From Candidatus Binataceae bacterium (GTDB taxonomy: Bacteria; Desulfobacterota; Binatia; Binatales; Binataceae), in contig JASHOJ010000194.1 in the NCBI GenBank assembly GCA_030041155.1, positions 1-63,602 of the forward strand: 63,602 nt of DNA, in the 5' to 3' direction. The stretch's first letter is position 1; each line of letters starts with the position of its first letter. This document shows, piece by piece, positions 1 to 9,652 of this stretch. Under the pieces are notes generated by a model. It did not search any database, was not told where the DNA came from, and saw only the letters and a program-made list of their open reading frames with translations. Position numbers and translations under genes: made by a program.

Positions 1-1
1 G

Positions 2-148
2 GATGAAAAAGGCGACGAGATCGACGCGGTGGTGCGCCGAAAAATCCTCTCGATCAAACGCGGTATCGTCGAAGGCAGTAACGAGTGGACGATCCTGTTC
101 CGGCGCTATCGAGACGAGGAATTGCGCAAGCGCGGAATTCTCCACTGA
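2..148 (+). CDS. C-terminal end of a protein entering from outside the window
   Basis: The second reading frame is open from the first bases to a TGA at 146-148 and encodes 48 residues with a natural charged composition, ending in RKRGILH. The stop overlaps the ATG of the next gene (TGATG), the usual sign of a translationally coupled operon, so this is more likely the tail of a real gene than chance. Its beginning lies upstream of the window. I recognise no family from the tail. Confidence 0.55.
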   Translation, partial: DEKGDEIDAVVRRKILSIKRGIVEGSNEWTILFRRYRDEELRKRGILH

Positions 149-957
149 TGTCGCCGGACGGCGCAACGCCAGCGGCGCTTGTTCCCGGAGATGTGGCAGT
201 GCGCGCTGGCCGCACCAGGCGCGGGCTGTTCGCCTCGATGCCGCCCGGGCGGGTGCTCGATTTCCCGGCTGGCGGCGGAGAGCAATCGGCGGCGCTCGCG
301 CATCTCGGATACGAAGTGATTTCCGCCGATCTCTTTCCGCCCCGCGATCGCACGCTCTTGGAAGGCGCGAATCGTAAATGGGTATGCGCCGACGCCAATG
401 CCGCGATGCCGTTCGCTCCGGCCGTCTTCGACTACGTCCTGTGCCGCGAAGGAATCGAACATCTGGAGGACCAGACTGGCTTTGTCCGCGAATGCGATCG
501 CGTGCTCAAACCGGGCGGGCGCATCGTGCTCACCACGCCCAACGTGATGCATCTGTCGGCGCGCGCCAGTGTGTTCCTGACCGGCCAGCGCAACCTGCGG
601 CGCGGCCTGATCAATGAAGTGGCGACGCTGCGCGCGCGCAAGGGATCGCGCATCTATCACGGCCATGCGTTTCTGATCGACTATTTTCGCCTACGCTATG
701 TGCTGCGAATCTGCGGGTTCGATAATCTGGCGGTCTATACCGATCGCATGAGCGCGACCTCGCTTGCGATGGCGCCGATCGTGCCGATTCTATGGGCATC
801 GGCCAAATTCTCGCTTAAGGTCGCGGCCCGAGCGGCTACGCGGCGCGGCCAGCGCCCAACCGATGCGCGCGTGGTGGGCGAGCTGATGCGCGACGTGTTT
901 TCGCCGGCGCTCCTGTTCGGCCGCAGAATGATCGTCGTCGCGCAGCGTCCCGCCTGA
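148..957 (+). CDS. class I SAM-dependent methyltransferase
   Basis: This encodes 269 aa. The SAM-binding glycine-rich motif I is at residues 36-45 (VLDFPAGGGE). A motif-IV-like segment (CREGIEHLED) and the post-core VLKPGGRIVLTTPN, typical of Methyltransf_11/UbiE-like enzymes, follow. A basic C-terminal half with a hydrophobic stretch (APIVPILWAS) may touch the membrane. I chose the ATG at 148 over one at 85 because it overlaps the stop of the preceding gene (TGATG) and begins just before the conserved fold. The substrate cannot be told; small molecules or glycolipid heads are both possible. The fold is clear, the role is not. Confidence 0.8.
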   Translation: MSPDGATPAALVPGDVAVRAGRTRRGLFASMPPGRVLDFPAGGGEQSAALAHLGYEVISADLFPPRDRTLLEGANRKWVCADANAAMPFAPAVFDYVLCREGIEHLEDQTGFVRECDRVLKPGGRIVLTTPNVMHLSARASVFLTGQRNLRRGLINEVATLRARKGSRIYHGHAFLIDYFRLRYVLRICGFDNLAVYTDRMSATSLAMAPIVPILWASAKFSLKVAARAATRRGQRPTDARVVGELMRDVFSPALLFGRRMIVVAQRPA

Positions 958-1092
958 CCTCTCGCCGCAGCGGCAATTTGCCGCTCAGGCGGTCGAAGAA
1001 TACGTTTGTCTAGCGAGCCTGACAGGTAGTTTATGCTCCTGAATCATAGCGCACAGAGTAGCTGTGTCGTCCTCGGCTGTGTCGTTCTGGCG

Positions 1093-1845
1093 ATGGCTGC
1101 GCGGCGAGCGGTACACGCTGCCCTCAGGGTCGCGATTGTTGCCGCGATCGCGCTCCTGGTCATTGTTCCTGTGACGAGCGCTGCCTCTAAGCATGTCCCT
1201 GCGGCGAGTTCAACCGCCTCGGCACAATTGAAGGCGTCGCCGGCAAAAGGAATCGACGTTGTTCTGGTTCTGCCAGCAGGAAGAGATGTTGCCCCGATTG
1301 AGTCCGATCAGTTGAAGAAGATGATCCAACTGACCGATGCGATTCATAAGCTCATACCAACGGCGCGTATCGGGATCGTGTTTTATGGATCGGCAGGCCG
1401 GAGTCCAAAGGTCGTTCCGCTGAGCACCGGTTTCGATAAAGTCCGCGCCACTCTCGTATCCGCCAGGATTGACCAGCGGAGCGCTGTCAGCGACAACCTG
1501 CTGGCTGCGATACAAGCTGCGAAAGACTCCGACTGGAAGCCGGGCTGGCGTCATGTCGTGGTGATGATAGGTGTCAGACTTCCGAGCGACGCAACCGACG
1601 GGGCCATATTCAACTATGCAAGTGAGATTCACGCATCAGGTGGAATCGTTAACACCGTCGACGCTTCCCCCCTCTTGTATAAGAAGACCCACCAAACGCT
1701 GACGGGCGAAAAAGAAAAAAAACTTGACGGCTTCCTCGCCCAGATAGCTTCATCAGGCGGTGGCGCTCTCCGTGAATTCAATCCGCCCCCCAGGAAGCCC
1801 TCCAGCAATGCCTTTCCGGTCCCACCAAATGCCGACCGCGGATGA
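1093..1845 (+). CDS. exported protein with a divergent von Willebrand A-like domain
   Basis: About 250 aa with an N-terminal signal sequence (Arg-rich start, hydrophobic AIVAAIALLVIVPV, then VTSA-AS). A Rossmann-like fold follows with VWA character: GIDVVLVLPAGRD as strand 1, ARIGIVFYG as strand 2, and WRHVVVMIGV as strand 4. The metal-binding DxSxS motif expected after strand 1 is absent (LPAGRD instead), so a canonical metal-dependent adhesion site is unlikely. The start at 1093 gives a textbook signal peptide; an in-frame ATG at 1033 would add a second hydrophobic stretch. A Pro-rich tail (NPPPRKPSS) ends the protein. It lies 12 bp upstream of cyaY. The VWA assignment is inference from fold pattern only. 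Confidence 0.6.
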   Translation: MAARRAVHAALRVAIVAAIALLVIVPVTSAASKHVPAASSTASAQLKASPAKGIDVVLVLPAGRDVAPIESDQLKKMIQLTDAIHKLIPTARIGIVFYGSAGRSPKVVPLSTGFDKVRATLVSARIDQRSAVSDNLLAAIQAAKDSDWKPGWRHVVVMIGVRLPSDATDGAIFNYASEIHASGGIVNTVDASPLLYKKTHQTLTGEKEKKLDGFLAQIASSGGGALREFNPPPRKPSSNAFPVPPNADRG

Positions 1846-1857
1846 TAGAATAGTCGC

Positions 1858-2184
1858 ATGGATGACAGGGAATTCTCGCAGGCTTCCGATGATTGCCTTG
1901 CGCGGGTGGCGAAATGGCTCGAAAGCCTGGATGCCGACGAAGTGGACTATTCCACTGCCGACGGCTCAGTAACGCTCGAGTTTGCCGACGGCACGAAATT
2001 CATCCTAAGCCGTCAGTCGGCGACCCGGCAGATGTGGCTCGCAGCTGGAGCGCGCGCCTATCACTACGATTACGATCTGTCACACGGGGAATGGATCGAC
2101 GACAAGGAGCATCGCGATCTCTATTCGCAGCTCTCAGAGCTGGTTTCCGAGCACGTCGGCCACCAAGTCGATTTCGACGCCTGA
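1858..2184 (+). CDS. cyaY: frataxin-like iron donor CyaY
   Basis: 108 aa, the usual CyaY length. It has an acidic N-terminal helix (DDREFSQASDDCLARVAKWLE) followed by the strands of the frataxin sheet, with the hallmark GSVTLEFADGTKFILSRQ, RQMWLAA and YHYDYD segments and a closing helix. CyaY/frataxin binds iron through its acidic ridge and modulates the IscS-IscU iron-sulfur assembly complex in the cytoplasm. No isc genes are nearby, so it is an orphan here. The ATG follows the preceding stop by only 12 bp, suggesting co-transcription. The assignment rests on several family motifs in the right order. Confidence 0.9.
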   Translation: MDDREFSQASDDCLARVAKWLESLDADEVDYSTADGSVTLEFADGTKFILSRQSATRQMWLAAGARAYHYDYDLSHGEWIDDKEHRDLYSQLSELVSEHVGHQVDFDA

Positions 2185-2289
2185 AGCCGCTTCCCGTGGG
2201 TAAGTGAAGCAAACTCGGCACCGTGCCGAACGGCGCGGTACCGAACCTTGTCAACGGTGGTTGAAAGATAAGCTGCCCGACCGCGAGAC

Positions 2290-2799
2290 TCAGTTGACCC
2301 GACGCCGGCTTGAGGCTTCCGCCGTATGCAAATAGCTCGTGAACCTGTCGTTCGCCGGCGGCGTAATCGAGTTTTGCATCATGATCAATCCGATTTGCCC
2401 TCGATGCCCCGCGCCGTGAGCCATCACGTGCAACAGCATCTCCTCCCGCGACATGCGGCCCGGTTCGCCATCGGTAAATGTAAAGTCGATCCTCTCGGCC
2501 AACTCAGCTTTATCCAGACGTGATACGTAATCGATATACCACTGATCGCTGGTCTTGACCGCCGCGGACAATTCTTCCAGCGATGGTAAGGGGCTTGGGT
2601 TGGGCGAAGTGTATCCGTGCTCAGTTCCCGTCAAATTCGCCGCGAAAATTCGGTCGACGGCATAAGTGTGGTTGAGGACCCTGATCGCAATCTCCTTTGC
2701 CGGAGAAGCCCCGTCAAATAGCCGCATCGCCGCGAGAATCTCATCATTGGCGTTCGCTTTGTACCTGAACAACCGCTCCAGCGTGCTGACTTGATCCAT
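2290..2799 (-). CDS. DinB/YfiT-family putative metal-dependent protein
   Basis: 169 aa predicted to be a four-helix bundle. His44 (VLNHTYAVD) and His128/His132 (MAHGAGHRG) sit where the DinB superfamily places its three metal-binding histidines. The HGxxHRGQI segment is the family signature. DinB-fold proteins include thiol transferases and many uncharacterised damage-inducible proteins; no substrate can be assigned. It is convergent with cyaY and runs in the same direction as the methyltransferase gene upstream of it (64 bp gap), so the two may share a transcript. Confidence 0.8.
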   Translation of the reverse strand: MDQVSTLERLFRYKANANDEILAAMRLFDGASPAKEIAIRVLNHTYAVDRIFAANLTGTEHGYTSPNPSPLPSLEELSAAVKTSDQWYIDYVSRLDKAELAERIDFTFTDGEPGRMSREEMLLHVMAHGAGHRGQIGLIMMQNSITPPANDRFTSYLHTAEASSRRRVN

Positions 2800-2863
2800 T
2801 TCCTTTCTCCTAATCAGTGTAATTGCAAACCTGCGCCTCGGAGATCACTGTGAACTGATCCCC

Positions 2864-3592
2864 TCAGGCGGGCTGCGAAGGCTTTCTTGCGGTCACCGTT
2901 CGAGCGGGAGGAAACGTCCAGAAACTGAGTCCGGAGATCTCCACATCAATCATGTTCGATTTGCGCAACTCGTCAGCATAGAGATCGGCGCCGTGTAGAT
3001 CCGAAATCGCCACTTGGCCGCCTGGATTGAGGGTGCGCACGATTTCGCGGATAGCCTCTCGGCGTCCTTCGGCGTCGCGAACATTATGGATCGCGAAGTG
3101 GGCCACGGTAGCGTCGAAACTGCGGTCGGCGAATGGCAACTTCCGCATGTCTCCATCGTGAACCCTGACGCGCTGTGCGACTCCCTCGAGCTCGGCATTT
3201 CTCAAAGTGGCTTCGCGCGAATTGTCGTACTGATGCAACTGCGACCACAGATCGATACCTACTGCGTGACCTCGCGGCAGCAGCTTTGCGGCGGCAATGA
3301 GCAGGAGCCCATGGCCACAGCCGACATCGAGCACGGCCTCGTCTCCGCGAAGCTTGAGGCGGGCGAGCAAGCGGTCGCGTGCGTGGAATTTACCAACCCG
3401 GCTGCTTGCGAACATGAGCGAGGCAAGAATCAGGCAGCAAAAGCCAAAAATTTGAATCGCGTAATCGACGGCATGCCGGGCGTGCCAGTGGGCGAGAACA
3501 AACCCGCCGATTACCCCCGCAAAGCCGAGAATGAACATCGCGTAAACGGCCAACCCAGCATCGAGACCATAATCCGGCGTTTGTCTGCTCAT
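2864..3592 (-). CDS. membrane-anchored class I methyltransferase
   Basis: 242 aa. Two N-terminal hydrophobic helices (GLAVYAMFILGFAGVIGGFVLA and YAIQIFGFCCLILASLMFA) anchor a cytoplasmic methyltransferase domain. That domain has motif I VLDVGCGHGLLLIAAA, an acidic motif II (VGIDLW), HDGDMRKLPFADRSFD, and LNPGGQVAISD. The gene is divergent from the TetR gene at 3705, with a palindrome between them, so it is the likely target of that regulator. The substrate is unknown. The fold is clear. Confidence 0.8.
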   Translation of the reverse strand: MSRQTPDYGLDAGLAVYAMFILGFAGVIGGFVLAHWHARHAVDYAIQIFGFCCLILASLMFASSRVGKFHARDRLLARLKLRGDEAVLDVGCGHGLLLIAAAKLLPRGHAVGIDLWSQLHQYDNSREATLRNAELEGVAQRVRVHDGDMRKLPFADRSFDATVAHFAIHNVRDAEGRREAIREIVRTLNPGGQVAISDLHGADLYADELRKSNMIDVEISGLSFWTFPPARTVTARKPSQPA

Positions 3593-3648
3593 GTTTTGTG
3601 CCTCACGTCCCGGTGGCGAGCCTTCCTTGTGATTCGCGTTTTCGCTAT

Positions 3649-3670
3649 AGCTAAAATATAAGTTTTAGCT
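3649..3670. promoter_or_regulatory. perfect inverted repeat, probable TetR operator
   Basis: AGCTAAAA and TTTTAGCT form perfect 8-bp arms around a 6-bp spacer. The site lies between the divergent methyltransferase (start 3592) and TetR (start 3705) genes. It sits in a short AT-rich stretch of an otherwise GC-rich region, where both promoters should be. A symmetric operator in a TetR divergent junction is the normal arrangement for this family; binding itself is inferred. Confidence 0.6.
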
Positions 3671-3704
3671 CGCAATAGTAAACTCGCATTTCCGGCGAAT
3701 ATAA

Positions 3705-4334
3705 ATGACATACAAATTACAAACGAACCCTAGAAAATCGGCATCCCAAGAGCGATCGCGTTCAACCGTCGATGCCCTCATAGAAGCGACTACTCGCATT
3801 TTGATCAAAGAAGGCTACGACCGGGCGAGCACCAACAGGATTGCCGAGGTGGCGGGAGTCAGTATCGGTTCGTTGTATCAGTACTTCCCGAGCAAGGAAG
3901 CGTTGGTAGCGGCTGTCATTGACCGCCATACGCAACAAATCTCCGCGGTCACGCGTAACGCCCTGGTCAAGGCGGCTGCGCGCCCAATCGAGGACGCGGC
4001 GCGCGAATTCGTTTCAGTCGCAATCGACGCTCATCGCATCAATCCGAAGCTTCATGGAGTGCTTGCGGAACAGATTCCACGCGTTGGGCGGCTCGAAAAT
4101 ATCGAGGCGAATGTCCGAGAGGGTTATGCACTGGTTCGGGCCTATCTGGAGGCACATCGAGATGAAATTGACGTCGCCGATCTAGACCTGACGGCCTTCG
4201 TCCTGGTGACAGTGGTTGAAGCGCTGACGCATGCGGCCGTCCTGCGTCGCCCCGATCTTCTGGCCGACGAGAAAGCGGGGAGGTTTGTGGATGACGTGAC
4301 TCGCTTGATCCTCGGGTATCTGCGGAAGCAGTAA
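3705..4334 (+). CDS. TetR/AcrR-family transcriptional regulator
   Basis: 209 aa. The N-terminal helix-turn-helix region is at about residues 20-66, with TTRILIKEGYDRASTNRIAEVAGVSIGSLYQYFPSKEAL, the classic TetR HTH through the SLYQYFPSKE recognition helix. The remainder is the all-helical ligand-binding domain, which does not reveal the ligand. The protein should repress its own gene and the divergent membrane methyltransferase gene through the palindrome at 3649-3670. The ATG at 3705 lies just before the DNA-binding domain. Confidence 0.9.
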   Translation: MTYKLQTNPRKSASQERSRSTVDALIEATTRILIKEGYDRASTNRIAEVAGVSIGSLYQYFPSKEALVAAVIDRHTQQISAVTRNALVKAAARPIEDAAREFVSVAIDAHRINPKLHGVLAEQIPRVGRLENIEANVREGYALVRAYLEAHRDEIDVADLDLTAFVLVTVVEALTHAAVLRRPDLLADEKAGRFVDDVTRLILGYLRKQ

Positions 4335-4612
4335 TAAATAAGAGGTTCATTAGATACGAAGAAAAAGCGAATAAACGCGGATTTTAGGTCAACAGTCGAT
4401 TTGCAGCGTGTTTGCACATCGATCTATGCCTCCAAACATGCGTTTAAATGGCCCTAGAAGCGTTTTCCTGCCGCTGTCAACGGCAAGCTGGTATCACACC
4501 ACGTCCGAAACACCGGAGAGCTTTATTCTGCCATTTTTCGTCTGGCCGGCTGCGTGACCTCCCGTCGTCACGCACAAATCACTCCTGATACTCCGAGCCA
4601 GTCCCGTTTCGC

Positions 4613-4642
4613 TTGCATTTTCCCCGGATACGTCGTTACACT
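4613..4642 (+). promoter_or_regulatory. sigma-70-type promoter of groESL
   Basis: TTGCAT and TACACT are separated by 18 bp, and the CIRCE operator begins 8 bp after the -10 box, where transcription should start. This is the standard layout for HrcA-repressed groESL operons. The promoter is an inference from sequence match and position. Confidence 0.5.
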
Positions 4643-4650
4643 CTGGCCGG

Positions 4651-4677
4651 TTGGCACTCTCGTTGCGCGAGTGCCAA
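4651..4677. promoter_or_regulatory. CIRCE operator (HrcA binding site)
   Basis: TTGGCACTC-N9-GAGTGCCAA is a perfect 9-9-9 inverted repeat, differing from the consensus TTAGCACTC/GAGTGCTAA by one compensated base pair. It lies 93 bp upstream of groES. HrcA binds CIRCE and represses groESL until heat shock titrates GroEL. hrcA itself is not in the window. Confidence 0.93.
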
Positions 4678-4770
4678 TTGACATTTCGGCGTTCGTGATT
4701 AACTTGCGACCGACCGGATCTTTCTCAGGCCGGATTGCAAAACAACTTTCCAGGAGGCTTAAGGTCCCCA

Positions 4771-5058
4771 ATGAAATTCAGACCGCTGGGCGATCGAATT
4801 CTAATCAGGCGAATCAAGGAAGAGGAAAAGACCAAGGGCGGCATCATCATACCCGATACCGCCAAGGAGAAGCCGCAGGAGGGAAAGGTTATCTCGGTCG
4901 GCAAGGGCAAGTACAACGACGAGGGCAAGCTTATACCGATCGAGGTCAAGGCGGGCGACAAGGTGCTGTTTGGAAAATACTCCGGCAGCGAGATCAAGCT
5001 GGAAGGCGAAGAGCACGTCATCCTGCGCGAGGATGACATCCTGGGAATCCTCGACTGA
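4771..5058 (+). CDS. groES: co-chaperonin GroES (Hsp10)
   Basis: 95 aa, the normal length. It begins [14 protein letters not shown]. The mobile loop [19 protein letters not shown] binds GroEL, and the end is EDDILGILD. GroES caps the GroEL ring during ATP-driven folding in the cytoplasm. The ATG at 4771 is preceded by AGGAGG (4752-4757); an in-frame ATG at 4735 would add 12 non-homologous residues and place the Shine-Dalgarno inside the gene. It forms an operon with groEL (69 bp gap) under the CIRCE element. Confidence 0.98.
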   Translation: MKFRPLGDRILIRRIKEEEKTKGGIIIPDTAKEKPQEGKVISVGKGKYNDEGKLIPIEVKAGDKVLFGKYSGSEIKLEGEEHVILREDDILGILD

Positions 5059-5106
5059 GCGCTAGATCGGAAGTTTCTGGCCGATGAACATCCAACCCAA
5101 ATTTGA

Positions 5107-6756
<1,650 letters not shown>

Positions 6757-6785
6757 ACCGCGCGATAGCGGATTGCGCAACCCCG

Positions 6786-6821
6786 GCGGCGGAGCCGATC
6801 CGATCGGCTCCGCCGCTTTTT
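6786..6821 (+). terminator. rho-independent terminator of groESL
   Basis: A perfect 14-bp stem (GCGGCGGAGCCGAT at 6786-6799 with its complement at 6803-6816) closes a 3-nt loop and is followed directly by TTTTT. It lies 30 bp after the groEL stop. Confidence 0.92.
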
Positions 6822-7187
6822 CGTCTGTCCTTCCTGCCACTCAGACTTAGATGCATTCGCCAGAGTATAGCCTCATGCGACGCGACCTTTCGCCCGCGCC
6901 ACGATGCTGTCACGAGCATGCAACAATTCACCTTCCTTGCAACCGCCCGTTACTTGGCGCGCGGCTTTTGATTTCAGTGGCGCGGACGCCCCACAGCAAT
7001 CGCCGTCCTTGCGTGCTTATATCAATCACTCGCTAGCCATGTGTGAATTTGCGGTATCAGATGCGAAAGTTTGCGTTGCAACGCTTACACATCTCCATTG
7101 GCCTGCCGATTGCTTCTCTCAACTCGTGTGAACAATTCGGTAGCCGACACGAAATCCCGCCCAAGGGTGGGCAGGAGGTTTCCAGGG
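6822..7187. other. non-coding gap between groEL terminator and receiver gene
   Basis: About 366 bp with no convincing gene; the short open frames lack ribosome sites and protein-like composition. It contains a perfect 12-bp palindrome, GCGTTGCAACGC, at 7073-7084. The Shine-Dalgarno AGGAGG of the next gene is at 7173-7178. Confidence 0.5.
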
Positions 7188-7631
7188 ATGTCCGTCAGGG
7201 TTCTCATCGCCGATAGCTCTGGAACTGCGCGAGAGGTCGTCCGCCATCACCTGGCCTGTATGGGATGTGAAGTCGTTGCCGAAGCCGACAACGCGCTGCA
7301 GGCCGCGAACCTGTTCAAAACTGTGCGTCCGGGCGTGGTGATGCTGAGCGTTGGCCTGAAAGTCGGCGGCGACCTGGACGCGCTCGCACTGGCGAGGATG
7401 ATCCGGGAGTACGCGCCGGAAACCGCGATTATCGTGATGGGAGCGGCGGAGCATTCACCGCAGTTTGCGCCATTTGTCAGCGAAGGGGCGGTCGAATATC
7501 TGACACATCCGCTCGACGCGCGCAGTTTCGAGCGCGTATGGCGCAAGCTTTCGACCCGTTTTCCGGAATTGCGACCGGGCGAGCGTCCTGGCGCCGGCAG
7601 CACGCACCGGGTAGGCAGCAACGGCCGTTAA
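7188..7631 (+). CDS. receiver-like (CheY-fold) protein without phospho-acceptor Asp
   Basis: 147 aa with one receiver-like domain: strand 1 VRVLIADSS, strand 3 PGVVMLSVGL, strand 4 AIIVMGAAE, strand 5 VEYLTHPL. Strand 3 has Ser54 where the phosphorylated Asp should be, strand 5 has His107 where the conserved Lys sits in the usual LTKP, and only one of the two acidic residues after strand 1 is present (Asp9). It is therefore unlikely to be switched by a histidine kinase in the normal way. The ATG at 7188 has AGGAGG ten bases upstream; the frame is open to 7071 but those residues are not domain-like. No kinase is adjacent. The output is unknown. Confidence 0.82.
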   Translation: MSVRVLIADSSGTAREVVRHHLACMGCEVVAEADNALQAANLFKTVRPGVVMLSVGLKVGGDLDALALARMIREYAPETAIIVMGAAEHSPQFAPFVSEGAVEYLTHPLDARSFERVWRKLSTRFPELRPGERPGAGSTHRVGSNGR

Positions 7632-7640
7632 CCAGAGTTC

Positions 7641-8447
7641 TCATCCGGATTGATAATCCGGACTCGGAACCAGAACGCGTTCGACGCTAACCTTTCCGTC
7701 GGGATCGCACTCAACCCACGCGACCCATCCCGAATGATCTCCCGAATAGAGCGGGGCCGGTGTGCCGCAGTAAAAAGCCCGCGTGTCGCCCTGCGAAACG
7801 TCGTTCCAGACGTGCACGTGTCCGAGCGCGATATAATCGTAGCGCGAATCCGCTATCTCAGCCGCCGTGATCGGAGACGATCGATAGCTGTCGCCGTCCT
7901 CCATAAAAAATCCGTGCGCCAAGCCGATGTTCCACATGTCGGGTGCGGGCGCCGGCATCCCGAAAAGCGGCCGATACTCCGGCGTATGCTCCACGAGCGC
8001 GCGGCCCCATAAGCGGGTCGATATGGCGGGCAAATCGATCGTAACGCCTTCGGGCTCGAGAATAAGATGCAAGTTGCTCGGCAGCACTGTCCGCGGTAGC
8101 GGCGCGTAGATTGAGCGCTCATCGTGCGCGTCGTGATTACCGGGAATCATCACCACCGGCATCCGGGCTTTGCCGATAGTGTCGAGCGCGAACGCGAGAC
8201 CCTCTTCGCTGACGCGCGCGGAATCAAACAGATCGCCGACAATCAGCAGCAGGTCGGCATGCCGCGCGTTGGCAAGCTCGACAACGCTCGCAAATGCCTG
8301 GCGCACGCGCCGACGCAGCTCTTCGCCACGAGGTCCGGCGCCGAAGGTATCGGTTTCAAGGTGCACGTCCGAAGTATGGACAACGCGGAGCCTGCGGGAA
8401 GGTCTCTTGCGGGCGTTTGAGGCTGTTTGGGGGGCGGTTTCCTGCAT
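7641..8447 (-). CDS. SbcD/Mre11-like metallophosphoesterase
   Basis: 268 aa from the ATG at 8447. Calcineurin-like phosphoesterase motifs appear in order: TSDVHL (Asp27, His29), VGDLFDS, PGNHDAHDE, LAHGFF and LGHVHVWN, supplying the two-metal site. The overall order matches bacterial DNA repair exonucleases of the SbcD/YhaO type. No SbcC-like ATPase gene is adjacent, so a role in end processing is not proven. In-frame ATGs at 8492 and 8573 exist; the latter would overlap the divergent DAHP synthase gene. I prefer 8447 because the domain begins about 20 residues later. Confidence 0.82.
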   Translation of the reverse strand: MQETAPQTASNARKRPSRRLRVVHTSDVHLETDTFGAGPRGEELRRRVRQAFASVVELANARHADLLLIVGDLFDSARVSEEGLAFALDTIGKARMPVVMIPGNHDAHDERSIYAPLPRTVLPSNLHLILEPEGVTIDLPAISTRLWGRALVEHTPEYRPLFGMPAPAPDMWNIGLAHGFFMEDGDSYRSSPITAAEIADSRYDYIALGHVHVWNDVSQGDTRAFYCGTPAPLYSGDHSGWVAWVECDPDGKVSVERVLVPSPDYQSG

Positions 8448-8550
8448 TTCGACGCTTGCTATAGTCTTAGATACTAAACTTTTAACGGGCATTCCATCGT
8501 AAGTTCGCCGCACCCACGCCCGGCAGAAAGGAGGTTGATTCGATCGCGTT

Positions 8551-9567
8551 ATGATCGTCGTACTCAGGCCCAATGTGACCGAAGACCAGATTGGAAACGT
8601 GGTCAGGATGGTCGAGCAGCTCGACTATCGCGCGCACATTATCCGCGGCGTCGAACGCACTGTCGTCGCATGCGTTGGCGAAGAGCGCGGCGAGCATCAG
8701 CTCGAGCATCTGGAAGCACTGGCTTACGTCGAGCGCGTTCTGCCGGTGCTGCGATCGTTCAAGCTCGCCGCGCGCGAGGTGCGACCGGAGGGATCGCGAA
8801 TCAACGTCGGCGGCGTCGAGATCGGCGGCCGGCGGCTTACGGTTATTGCGGGGCCATGCGCGGTCGAAAGCCGCGAGCAGGTGGAAGCCGCGGCGGACGG
8901 GGTGCGCTGCGCCGGAGCGCATCTGCTGCGCGGCGGCGCCTACAAGCCGCGCACATCTCCATATGCCTTCCAAGGGATGGAAGCCGAAGGTCTCGGATTA
9001 CTCGAAGCAGCCGGCAAGCGGGTTCGTCTTCCGATCGTGACCGAGATCATGGATCCGCACGATATCGATCTGTTTGTCGAGCACGCGGATATGCTGCAGG
9101 TCGGCGCGCGCAACGCGCAGAATTTCTCGCTCCTGCGGCGCCTCGGGCGGATAAAGAAGCCGGTCCTGCTCAAGCGCGGAATGTCTACGCGGCTGGAAGA
9201 ATTTCTGATGGCGGCCGAGTACATCCTTTCCGAAGGTAATCCCAATGTGGTGCTATGCGAGCGCGGAATCCGCACCTTTGAGACCGCGACCCGCAACACG
9301 CTGGATCTGAACGCGGTTCCGCTGTTAAAGGAATGGACCCATCTGCCGGTGATCGTCGATCCGAGTCACGGGACCGGAATCTGGTCGCTGGTAACCCCGA
9401 TGGCGCTGGCCGCGGTCGCTGCGGGCGCGGACGGCCTGCTTATCGAGGTGCATCCGAACCCGCAAGCGGCGCGCTCCGACGGTCCTCAGCAACTCAAACC
9501 GGAGCGCTTCGCCGAACTGATGAAGTCGGTGGCGGCGGTCGCAGGCGCGGTCGGCCGCACGCTCTAA
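8551..9567 (+). CDS. aroF: 3-deoxy-7-phosphoheptulonate synthase (DAHP synthase)
   Basis: 338 aa. It condenses phosphoenolpyruvate and erythrose-4-phosphate, the first step of aromatic amino acid synthesis. An N-terminal ferredoxin-like regulatory domain (residues 1-70, MIVVLRPNVTEDQ) precedes the TIM barrel, the type Ibeta layout known from Thermotoga. Active-site segments are GPCAVESREQ, RGGAYKPRTSPYAFQG, QVGARNAQNF, LKRGM, CERGIRTFE and DPSHGTG. AAAGGAGG lies at 8527-8534, a rather long 16 bp before the ATG. It is divergent from the phosphoesterase gene; no other aro genes are in the window. Confidence 0.96.
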   Translation: MIVVLRPNVTEDQIGNVVRMVEQLDYRAHIIRGVERTVVACVGEERGEHQLEHLEALAYVERVLPVLRSFKLAAREVRPEGSRINVGGVEIGGRRLTVIAGPCAVESREQVEAAADGVRCAGAHLLRGGAYKPRTSPYAFQGMEAEGLGLLEAAGKRVRLPIVTEIMDPHDIDLFVEHADMLQVGARNAQNFSLLRRLGRIKKPVLLKRGMSTRLEEFLMAAEYILSEGNPNVVLCERGIRTFETATRNTLDLNAVPLLKEWTHLPVIVDPSHGTGIWSLVTPMALAAVAAGADGLLIEVHPNPQAARSDGPQQLKPERFAELMKSVAAVAGAVGRTL

Positions 9568-9652
9568 TTCATGCTGTCATTCCCGCGCGTGAGACATGTC
9601 AGGCGCGCGAGGATTACTAAATCGCGTTCTGAACTGGCTCAAACCGAGTGTG

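Noticed and set aside
3014..3661. 215-codon plus-strand frame opposite the membrane methyltransferase
   Set aside because: The minus-strand gene has all methyltransferase motifs; this frame also runs through the palindromic operator.
7073..7084. Palindrome GCGTTGCAACGC as an operator
   Set aside because: Single 12-bp palindrome in a long gap with no matching regulator nearby; mentioned only in the gap entry.
9588..9609. Imperfect hairpin between aroF and the exported protein gene
   Set aside because: The stem has mismatches and no T run follows, so it is too weak to call a terminator.
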